The position numbers and the translations under genes are program-made. This document shows positions 1-4,933 of a stretch of 44,453 nucleotides of DNA, piece after piece. The stretch spans positions 1 through 44,453 of IMG/VR virus record IMGVR_UViG_3300030099_006678, one strand, 5' to 3'. The stretch comes from a virus. The notes under the pieces are model-generated. The model ran no database searches and was not told the origin of the DNA. It was given only the letters and a program-made list of their open reading frames with translations. The first letter of the stretch is position 1, and each line of letters starts with the position of its first letter.

Positions 1-205
1 TAGGCCGTATTCTACCAGGCCTTAAGGTCCATTGTCAACCCCCTAATCCTGTCAAATCAGTAATCCTTATCTGTCACAATTCCTCCGAGGGTTTATGAGA
101 ACTTATAGGTCCACAGTTCGACTCATATAAGGGGCCGCTATATGACGGGCGCTATAATACTTCACCTCTAAAGGTCTACAGTATTACACACAGGGCTATT
201 ACCCC
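1..205. other. Left edge with no convincing gene
   Basis: No start-to-stop gene can be supported here. One frame is open from base 3 to a TGA ending at base 98 (31 codons, entering from outside the window, no recognisable motif), so it may be the tail end of a gene cut by the window edge. An 11-codon ATG ORF follows at 95. A TATAAT string at 153-158 has no matching -35 box. The stretch looks richer in G and C than the structural genes downstream. Confidence 0.3.
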
Positions 206-328
206 ATGACCACGTATCACCAACTGCTACAGACCATAGACGCAGTAAAGAGCGCTAATCCACAGGCCAAGGTAACAGTCACTGTGCTCCCCTCTCAGGT
301 ATCACGTAAGCGCAAAGCACTGATCTGA
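206..328 (+). CDS. Small hypothetical protein (40 aa)
   Basis: A 40-codon ORF from ATG 206 to TGA 328, giving a peptide that starts MTTYHQLLQTIDAVKSA and ends in the basic tail SRKRKALI. It has no Cys, no membrane segment and no motif I recognise. The Shine-Dalgarno signal is poor. It is followed after 15 bases by another small ORF on the same strand, which fits the short-gene clusters common in T4-like phages. The reading frame looks protein-like (amphipathic N-terminal half, beta-rich KVTVTVLP middle), but at this length chance cannot be excluded. Confidence 0.35.
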   Translation: MTTYHQLLQTIDAVKSANPQAKVTVTVLPSQVSRKRKALI

Positions 329-343
329 TATACACAGTCCGCA

Positions 344-520
344 ATGACTCTAAACTACACACAACAGCTCACAGTTCCTAACAAAAACACCATGACAAAA
401 GAAGTGATGATTGGTATGCTTAAGCAAGGCGCCAATGGTAATGAGATCCTGCAGATCCTTGAGGTTCTTGCATCTAACTCAGACGCTCCTCAACCTACAC
501 TCCAGGAGCTCACATTCTGA
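344..520 (+). CDS. Small conserved phage protein (58 aa)
   Basis: ORF from ATG 344 to TGA 520. The core MTKEVMIGMLKQGANGNEIL followed by QILEVLAS is a helical stretch of a type I recall from small hypothetical proteins of marine cyanomyoviruses (recalled similarity, not searched). An in-frame ATG at 392 begins exactly at that core, so the real product could be 42 aa. Neither start has a clear ribosome binding site. Function is unknown. The larger ORF in another frame that overlaps this one from 411 is read as a shadow. Confidence 0.5.
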   Translation: MTLNYTQQLTVPNKNTMTKEVMIGMLKQGANGNEILQILEVLASNSDAPQPTLQELTF

Positions 521-539
521 GAAACATGAGTTAAACACT

Positions 540-570
540 AGGGCCACAGTTCTTGACAGTCTGTGGCCTT
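540..570 (+). terminator. Hairpin downstream of the small ORFs
   Basis: Bases 540-549 (agggccacag) pair with 561-570 (ctgtggcctt), giving a ten-pair stem with one G-T wobble and an 11-base loop. It lies 20 bases after the stop at 520, where a terminator would be expected. The following bases (atatggtag) are not a T-run, so it is a weak intrinsic terminator or another RNA structure. The rest of 571-764 contains no supported gene. It holds a 34-codon ORF of low plausibility at 573-677, a repeated GGCCTTATAT (565-574 and 697-706) and A-rich runs before the next gene. Confidence 0.4.
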
Positions 571-708
571 ATATGGTAGAATTGCTGTATATCGAAAGCG
601 ACTGTTATTTGGGGTCTTGGGTATTATTATGTTTCGAGCAAAGGGCCCCCCCTTGTTTTAAAAACCGGCTGCACTAACCTACAAAGGTCCCCAAACGGCC
701 TTATATTA

Positions 709-738
709 TTGCCAGATAAAAAAAAATTTCTATATAAA
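709..738 (+). promoter_or_regulatory. Possible sigma70-type promoter
   Basis: TTGCCA at 709-714 and TATAAA at 733-738 are separated by 18 bases, each one base off the sigma70 consensus, and lie just upstream of the gene at 765. A/T-rich sequence makes a chance match easy, so this is only a candidate. Confidence 0.3.
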
Positions 739-764
739 AAAATCCCCTGGGAGGTTCGGGCCCT

Positions 765-959
765 ATGAGTGTTTCAAAGGTATATCACATTTACTTAAAA
801 GGAGAAGTAATTCTTCATAGTTTGACAGAAGAAAACTTTGAGAGTAGCTGGAATACCTTACAGAATCTCGTTGGCCTGGTGAAGACTGACTATACGACTG
901 AAGATCTCTCATATGAGGTAGTGTTACCACTAGAGAAAAGAGAGGATATCAGTAACTAG
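765..959 (+). CDS. Small hypothetical protein (64 aa)
   Basis: ORF of 64 codons with a good ribosome binding site (GGGAGG, 749-754) ten bases before ATG 765. The protein starts MSVSKVYHIYLKGEVILHSL and continues TEENFESSW, with an acidic C-terminal half. This beta-beta-helix-looking pattern (short strands, then a T-E-E-x-F helix) is one I recall in small conserved proteins of cyanomyoviruses, but no function is known to me. It stands alone between a possible promoter at 709-738 and the strong promoter at 978-1006, so it may belong to an early set rather than to the structural operon. Confidence 0.7.
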   Translation: MSVSKVYHIYLKGEVILHSLTEENFESSWNTLQNLVGLVKTDYTTEDLSYEVVLPLEKREDISN

Positions 960-977
960 TCAGGTCTCACTTCTTCC

Positions 978-1006
978 TTGACACTCACTAAATATCCGAG
1001 TATAAT
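978..1006 (+). promoter_or_regulatory. Perfect sigma70 promoter (TTGACA-17-TATAAT)
   Basis: TTGACA at 978-983 and TATAAT at 1001-1006 both match the bacterial consensus exactly and are spaced by exactly 17 bases. The box lies in the gap between the genes ending at 959 and starting at 1034, oriented towards the latter. Host-type promoters of this kind are known to drive early genes in T4-like cyanophages, so the cassette from 1034 may be expressed early. Confidence 0.75.
988..995 (+). promoter_or_regulatory. Late-promoter-like box CTAAATAT
   Basis: CTAAATAT has the same form as the boxes ahead of the structural operons. It sits between the -35 and -10 elements of the sigma70 promoter, 38 bases before ATG 1034, so the same gap could serve early and late transcription. 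Confidence 0.4.
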
Positions 1007-1033
1007 GTGAAGTGAACGGAGTGATTCTATTTC

Positions 1034-1813
1034 ATGGCTAAAGGTTTTACAGTAAAGGCTTCGACACCCAAGAAAAAGGACAAGGGTCCTGAGTGGGACA
1101 TCGAGGCGATCAAAGAACGAATGAGGGGTAAGGCAATTGTCTTCTGTCTACCCGGTAGAGGGTGTTCATATGCATTCATGAAAAACTTTGTACAACTCTG
1201 TTTTGATCTTGTACAAAATCAGATGAGTATCCAGATCAGTCAGGATTACTCATCCATGGTGAACTTCGCACGATGTAAGTGTCTCGGCGCCAATGTCCTG
1301 AGAGGGCCGGACCAGATTCCGTGGGACGGTAAGCTGAATTATGATTATCAACTGTGGATTGACTCTGATATTATTTTTAACACTGAGAAGTTTTGGCAGT
1401 TATGTGATATGGCCTTGAGTGAGGATGGGACCGAGCGATCTATTGTGGCTGGATGGTATTCGACTGAAGACGGGCGGACAACCTCTGTAGCACATTGGCT
1501 TGAAGAAGATGACTTCAGGAACAATGGTGGTGTCATGAATCATGAAATGGTTGATGGTATCTCTAAGAGAAAGAAACCCTTCACTGTTGACTATACTGGG
1601 TTCGGTTGGGTCATGATCAAGCATGGTGTCTTTGAACACGAAAAGATGAAGTATCCTTGGTTCGCACCGAAGATGCAAGTGTTTGAATCTGGTGCGGTTC
1701 AGGATATGTGTGGTGAAGATGTGTCGTTCTGTCTTGATGCAATCGAAGCTGGATTTGAGATCTGGTGTGATCCACGGGTTCGTGTTGGTCATGAAAAGAC
1801 CCGTGTCATCTAG
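1034..1813 (+). CDS. GT-A fold glycosyltransferase-like protein (259 aa)
   Basis: The protein carries the landmarks of a metal-dependent GT-A glycosyltransferase. A first strand IVFCLPGRGCSY (residues 35-46) is followed by SMVNFAR (74-80), a strand ending in the DxD-type motif WIDSDIIF (D110, D112; sugar-nucleotide and Mn2+ binding), an aromatic GFGWVMIKHGVF segment, and a C-terminal GEDVSFCLDAIEAGF with an Glu-Asp pair in the place of the usual catalytic base, then VGHEK whose His may be the third metal ligand. Phage enzymes of this class modify DNA bases, virion proteins or host glycans; the substrate here cannot be told. It is the first gene after the strong promoter at 978-1006, and the next gene overlaps its end. 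ATG 1034 is preceded by ACGGAG at 1016-1021. Confidence 0.75.
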   Translation: MAKGFTVKASTPKKKDKGPEWDIEAIKERMRGKAIVFCLPGRGCSYAFMKNFVQLCFDLVQNQMSIQISQDYSSMVNFARCKCLGANVLRGPDQIPWDGKLNYDYQLWIDSDIIFNTEKFWQLCDMALSEDGTERSIVAGWYSTEDGRTTSVAHWLEEDDFRNNGGVMNHEMVDGISKRKKPFTVDYTGFGWVMIKHGVFEHEKMKYPWFAPKMQVFESGAVQDMCGEDVSFCLDAIEAGFEIWCDPRVRVGHEKTRVI

Positions 1814-1958
1814 AGAATATCACTGGGTATGTAATGAATGTGGTGGTCGAGGATGTAATGACTGCCACAATGGTTGGGGTTGTAATGGACCTAAATGTGA
1901 AAAATGTAAACGATTAGGAGAACCTGTAAATGGACAAAGGCCAACTAGTCCTCTTTGA
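1791..1958 (+). CDS. Mini zinc-finger protein, DnaJ-like CxxCxGxG (55 aa)
   Basis: A 55-codon ORF starting at ATG 1791, inside the end of the glycosyltransferase gene (23-base overlap), and running 29 bases into the next gene. The centre reads CNECGGRGCNDCHNGWGC, then CEKCKR. CxxCxGxGC followed by CxxC is the signature of the DnaJ-type zinc-binding module, here as a free-standing peptide. It may bind zinc and mediate protein or nucleic acid contacts; no J-domain is present. The frame is open further upstream to 1683, but that part overlaps conserved glycosyltransferase sequence and is not expected to be translated. The start is uncertain because no strong ribosome binding site precedes 1791. 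Confidence 0.65.
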   Translation: MKRPVSSREYHWVCNECGGRGCNDCHNGWGCNGPKCEKCKRLGEPVNGQRPTSPL

Positions 1959-2511
1959 TGGATTCTCTCAGTTCCCTGAGTTGATTCCAGGGAATGTTTA
2001 TTGTGTGGATGATATCCAAGATGATTGTATTCGTCTTTATGGATATCAACCCTGGTATGACACCTACCTTTTCTCACCTTATAATAAACGTGATTGTTTT
2101 CAACATTATGATAAGTCTGGTTGGAAGGATGAAACCACTTGGTATATCCCAGAGGTGGGTGAGGGATATCGTATTCGGTTAAGAAGACTGAATTGGATGC
2201 GTAATCCAGATAGGTTACAAGATATTCCTATTGATGATATCCAATGGTATCAAGCAGAGAAGTTTGGTTATAATGAAGTCATGGACCATATGAATTGTCC
2301 ATGTTGTAATGGAGATCGTGTTGTACTAGCCGATACTACATATCCTGGTATCTTATTAGAAGGTACTACTACGATCACAGGTAAGAAATATAGATCAATG
2401 GATGGTTCCCATAGAATCCAAAAGATGTTATACTATGGGAAGAAAACAGCTCCATGTTATGTGTTTCACATAGATGAAGTTTTAAACTACTTTGAACCTT
2501 ATAGGAGGTAA
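1930..2511 (+). CDS. ParB/sulfiredoxin-like fold protein (193 aa)
   Basis: ATG 1930 has a clear ribosome binding site (AGGAG, 1916-1920). The C-terminal third contains YRSMDGSHR (residues 154-162) followed by IQKMLYYG and a strand APCYVF. A D-G-x-H-R turn followed by a helix and a short strand is the core signature of the ParB N-terminal/sulfiredoxin fold, which binds or hydrolyses nucleotides. A metal-binding-looking NCPCCNGD lies at 122-129 and the N-terminal half is rich in Trp and Tyr. The gene overlaps the zinc-finger ORF upstream, and the next gene starts 2 bases after its stop, so it belongs to the same unit as the glycosyltransferase. Function is inferred from fold resemblance only; nuclease, CTPase or binding roles are all possible. 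Confidence 0.6.
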   Translation: MDKGQLVLFDGFSQFPELIPGNVYCVDDIQDDCIRLYGYQPWYDTYLFSPYNKRDCFQHYDKSGWKDETTWYIPEVGEGYRIRLRRLNWMRNPDRLQDIPIDDIQWYQAEKFGYNEVMDHMNCPCCNGDRVVLADTTYPGILLEGTTTITGKKYRSMDGSHRIQKMLYYGKKTAPCYVFHIDEVLNYFEPYRR

Positions 2512-2512
2512 G

Positions 2513-2659
2513 ATGGCCAAGGTAAAGAAATCCCTCTCAGGGGACACCATGATCGAATCTCAACCGAAGAAGACTCGGCAGGGAATGGGTAAGCACACTA
2601 AACTTGCGGCTACTTCAAGTAGACCCAAGAGAAAGCGTTATCGTGGTCAAGGTAGGTAA
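2513..2659 (+). CDS. Small basic protein (48 aa)
   Basis: ATG 2513 follows an excellent ribosome binding site (AGGAGG, 2503-2508) that lies inside the end of the preceding gene. The 48-residue product is very basic: MAKVKKSLSGDTMIESQPKK, then a KTRQGMGKHTK segment, and the tail RPKRKRYRGQGR. It probably binds nucleic acid or sits in the packaged genome, although nothing proves this. I recall short KTRQGxGxHTK / RGQG proteins in other marine T4-like phages, close to structural genes. The stop codon TAA (2657-2659) is part of the late-promoter-like box at 2656-2663. Confidence 0.75.
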   Translation: MAKVKKSLSGDTMIESQPKKTRQGMGKHTKLAATSSRPKRKRYRGQGR

Positions 2660-2663
2660 ATAA
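2656..2663 (+). promoter_or_regulatory. Late-promoter-like box GTAAATAA
   Basis: TAAATA at 2657-2662, 19 bases before ATG 2683. It overlaps the stop codon of the upstream gene, the same arrangement seen at 34391 and 42719. Confidence 0.5.
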
Positions 2664-2682
2664 CTGAAGATACAATATATCG

Positions 2683-3123
2683 ATGTTTTGTCGAATCCGT
2701 TTAAAGGACACAAACTATCAGGAGGTTTCTAATTACAAACTTCTTGATAGTTCCTTTTATGATGAGTGTTTTGAGATTTATCGCAAGTATTGTAAATATA
2801 AAGACTTTGATAGCGTCATACCAATCTTTCGTGAAGAGTTTGAACAGAATAACTCTGATATCGTCGGGTATTATGATGGTGATCGATTAGCAGCATTTTC
2901 ATTAGTTTATCGTTTTGACAGTGTAAATTCTGTCTTTGCCGATCAATTTGCATGGGATTATCAGACTCCTAAACTTTATTTGGGTAAGAAGTCTCTGAAG
3001 AATGAATGCGCAATATATAAAAAACTTGGATATGATTACTTTTATCTGGGTGAAGATTCTGATTATAAGTCAGAGTTAGATGGTTATGAAGTATCGCAAT
3101 TTTTTAAGACATGGCAAAATTAA
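2683..3123 (+). CDS. Conserved hypothetical, possible GNAT-like fold (146 aa)
   Basis: The product is acidic and rich in aromatic residues. The second half has a pattern like an acyltransferase of the GNAT superfamily: a strand DIVGYYDGDRLAAFSLVYRF, then an aromatic FAWDYQTP, a helix ECAIYKKLGYDYFYLGE, and a last strand. The GY-x-Y-x-YLGE segment with its preceding helix looks like the acyl-CoA or aminoacyl-binding region, but no clear pyrophosphate loop (Q/RxxGxG/A) is visible, so function is open. ATG 2683 is the only Met in the protein, which fixes the start unless a rare codon is used; the ribosome binding site is weak. Its end overlaps the next gene by 13 bases. Confidence 0.6.
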   Translation: MFCRIRLKDTNYQEVSNYKLLDSSFYDECFEIYRKYCKYKDFDSVIPIFREEFEQNNSDIVGYYDGDRLAAFSLVYRFDSVNSVFADQFAWDYQTPKLYLGKKSLKNECAIYKKLGYDYFYLGEDSDYKSELDGYEVSQFFKTWQN

Positions 3124-3866
3124 TCGCAAATCTACCCACCAAGAAAGTATATGTCAGAAGAGAGTATCTTCGTGACTTTAAGGACGGATTCGGTGAATTT
3201 GTAGAAGGTTTATGGGTATCGGCCAAATCTATCCAAGGTAGGGCATTTTATTTTGAAACTTATCTTCCAGAATACGGTGCAATGTTTGATAAGTTGCCCA
3301 TTAGTGCCTTTGTAAGTAAACCAGAAACTCCAGATCCTGATATGGATCTATTCAATCTTCAATTCTGGAATTGTATGGATTATGATTTCACCGTAATCGT
3401 CAAACAATTTGTAGCTCCAATGGAATGGGAGATTAGAACTCGGCATCATGGTAACATGAAAGGAACTTATATTTGTACTCTGGACAACTATCATGGTGAT
3501 TTTGACCAGATTGACGCGTCAACCAGTGAACTTCCTGATGAACATAAGTCATTTAATCTGATTGAACTCAAAAATGGTCAATTTGCATTGTATCCAAACA
3601 ATAGATGTCGTATCTACGACACCTCTATGACTCCTGAAGATCCCAAAATCCCTGACTTCAAGGTATCAACACGTATTTTCCAGACTGAGAATGATACTAA
3701 CTGGGGTAGATTGGGTGATTGTGACGATTATTTCTGGACAACACCCGATGAACGTGAAAATCCAGAGGTAGATGTCTATAATAACATTGATTATTACAAC
3801 GGCACCTCTGAGAATCCTATCGATACATATCACTCTCAAGATGGAAGATATGCTGATCCCCAATAA
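3111..3866 (+). CDS. Conserved hypothetical protein (251 aa)
   Basis: I do not recognise a named family. The protein starts MAKLIANLPTKKVYVRREYL and then has an alternating strand pattern (GLWVSAKSIQGRAFYFETYL), a middle section with WEIRTRHHGNMKGTY and FALYPNNRCRIYD, and an acidic Asn/Asp/Tyr-rich tail ending near 3866. There is no signal peptide or membrane helix. It overlaps the previous gene by 13 bases and the next by 26, so it is translated as part of a coupled run. Its place directly before gp25 suggests a virion-linked or late function, which is inference. The length and continuous open frame make it a certain gene. Confidence 0.75.
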   Translation: MAKLIANLPTKKVYVRREYLRDFKDGFGEFVEGLWVSAKSIQGRAFYFETYLPEYGAMFDKLPISAFVSKPETPDPDMDLFNLQFWNCMDYDFTVIVKQFVAPMEWEIRTRHHGNMKGTYICTLDNYHGDFDQIDASTSELPDEHKSFNLIELKNGQFALYPNNRCRIYDTSMTPEDPKIPDFKVSTRIFQTENDTNWGRLGDCDDYFWTTPDERENPEVDVYNNIDYYNGTSENPIDTYHSQDGRYADPQ

Positions 3867-4335
3867 AAAGAGACATATTCGCAAATGGATTCGTAATTTA
3901 TCAAAAATTAGGCCTGAATTAGGCAATTTTTCGATATGTCCCTTTGCTTCAACGGCAAAATTTGCAATTTTTGAAGAAAATTTGCACGATATTGTGCCTT
4001 CTAACGATTTTGATGTCATAATTTACATCGTTGAGGACCATCACGACTGTGATACACTCTATAAAGCCGTTGAAAATTACAATTTACAGTATAAAGAGTT
4101 CAAATTTCTTCCGGATCACCGAAATGAAGACACTTTTATCAATGGTGTCCAATCAAATAACGGAAAATATAACTTAGTTCTCGTTCAACCCAGAGAAGAT
4201 CTTACAGAAGCACGAAAAAAGTTGGCAAAAGCAAATTATTACGACTTCTGGGATGAGGATTATCTTAAAGATGTGCTTGAAGGAGACTACAATACCGTGA
4301 TTGATACAATAAATAATCAAAAAGGGCATGGATAA
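3841..4335 (+). CDS. Conserved hypothetical protein (164 aa)
   Basis: The frame opens at 3772, but the first 23 codons overlap conserved coding sequence of the preceding gene. ATG 3841 or ATG 3850 (MLIPNKKRHIRKW) is the better start; ATG 3850 has GGAAG just upstream. A basic helical N-terminus (KKRHIRKWIRNLSKI) is followed by LGNFSICPFASTAKFAIFE, then a strand DVIIYIVEDHHD and two helix-strand units, with YNLVLVQPREDL near the end. The N-x-x-I/L-C-P-F-A string faintly recalls the DUF1415 family, but that is a weak match. Function is unknown. The stop overlaps the next gene by 8 bases. Confidence 0.65.
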   Translation: MEDMLIPNKKRHIRKWIRNLSKIRPELGNFSICPFASTAKFAIFEENLHDIVPSNDFDVIIYIVEDHHDCDTLYKAVENYNLQYKEFKFLPDHRNEDTFINGVQSNNGKYNLVLVQPREDLTEARKKLAKANYYDFWDEDYLKDVLEGDYNTVIDTINNQKGHG

Positions 4336-4483
4336 CAAAAACTTCCTAAGAGAAATCAATAACGATCAGAAGACTCCTAAGAATCGTAAGAAGGTTCGTG
4401 AGGATGGATTCTATGAGGCTAGTGAGGCAGATTGGAAAGACTTCTGGGAGAACGAAGATACTACTGAAATGTTGACTGAATAA
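4328..4483 (+). CDS. Small charged protein (51 aa)
   Basis: ATG 4328 overlaps the end of the previous gene by 8 bases. The product starts MDNKNFLREINNDQKTPKNR, with a basic KNRKKVRED stretch, and then turns acidic and aromatic (ASEADWKDFWENED). Such a basic-then-acidic peptide may be a partner or chaperone of another phage protein, but no family is recognised. It is the last gene before the late box at 4499 and the baseplate operon. Confidence 0.65.
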   Translation: MDNKNFLREINNDQKTPKNRKKVREDGFYEASEADWKDFWENEDTTEMLTE

Positions 4484-4498
4484 TTTACAAAACTCCGT

Positions 4499-4506
4499 CT
4501 AAATAC
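4499..4506 (+). promoter_or_regulatory. Late-promoter-like box CTAAATAC
   Basis: Located in the only gap (4484-4531) before the baseplate operon, 25 bases upstream of the gp25 start codon. The form matches T4-type late promoters (TATAAATA) as they are known in cyanophages. Confidence 0.6.
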
Positions 4507-4531
4507 TTGAGAATTGTTGTATATTAATTAA

Positions 4532-4933
4532 GTGCCTGTCCAAAGAGTTAGTCGGGGTTTCAAAGACGTAAGTGCATCTTTTAAGATCAATCCTATCAAT
4601 TCTGATGTGATTATCTTAAAAAATGAGAATGCAATCTCGCGTTCTATTCGCAATCTTATCCTTACTATCCCTGGTGAGAAACCCTTTGCACCCACTGTTG
4701 GAAGTAACGTATCTAATTTGTTATTTGAAAATCTCGATGCATTGACCGCAAGTTCAATACAGTCTGAGATTGAATATACTGTTAATAACTTTGAACCTAG
4801 AGTTGATTTGACTGGTGTTAAAGTAACACCAAATTTTGATAATAATGCTTTTGATGTTGTTATCAATTATGACATTATCGGAATTGATGTTCTACCACAA
4901 CAATTAACCTTTGCATTACAGCCCACTAGGTAA
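4532..4933 (+). CDS. 25: Baseplate wedge subunit gp25 (133 aa)
   Basis: gp25 is the wedge protein that contacts the sheath and helps to start sheath assembly. It belongs to the gp25/IraD lysozyme-like family shared with type VI secretion TssE. The family pattern is clear: IPGEKPFAPTVGSNVSNLLF, then ENLDALTASSI, then NNFEPRVDLTGVKV, which parallels the T4 protein's R-x-G-S-R-P-F-x-P-x-F-G and Y-E-P-R-I motifs; length equals T4 gp25 (132 aa). The start is GTG 4532, and no other Met exists in the frame, so translation begins at a rare codon with little Shine-Dalgarno support. Its stop directly abuts the gp6 ATG. Confidence 0.93.
   Translation: MPVQRVSRGFKDVSASFKINPINSDVIILKNENAISRSIRNLILTIPGEKPFAPTVGSNVSNLLFENLDALTASSIQSEIEYTVNNFEPRVDLTGVKVTPNFDNNAFDVVINYDIIGIDVLPQQLTFALQPTR

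Noticed and set aside
153-158. TATAAT string as a promoter
   Set aside because: No -35-like sequence lies 16-18 bases upstream and no clear gene start follows at a fitting distance except the tiny ORF at 206.
100-200. tRNA-like string GTTCGACTC near 115-123
   Set aside because: It resembles a T-loop, but no T-stem, anticodon arm or acceptor stem can be formed around it.
411-677. 88-codon ORF near the left edge
   Set aside because: It overlaps the more protein-like 344-520 ORF in another frame, has a Ser/Leu/Arg-rich composition typical of shadows and no ribosome binding site.
1683-1790. Upstream extension of the zinc-module ORF
   Set aside because: Overlaps the conserved GEDVSFCLDAIEAG region of the glycosyltransferase; ATG 1791 gives the whole Cys-rich module with less overlap.
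1400-1792. 130-codon minus-strand ORF opposite the glycosyltransferase
   Set aside because: The plus strand carries clear GT-A motifs; nothing on the minus strand is recognisable, and all other genes in the window are plus strand.
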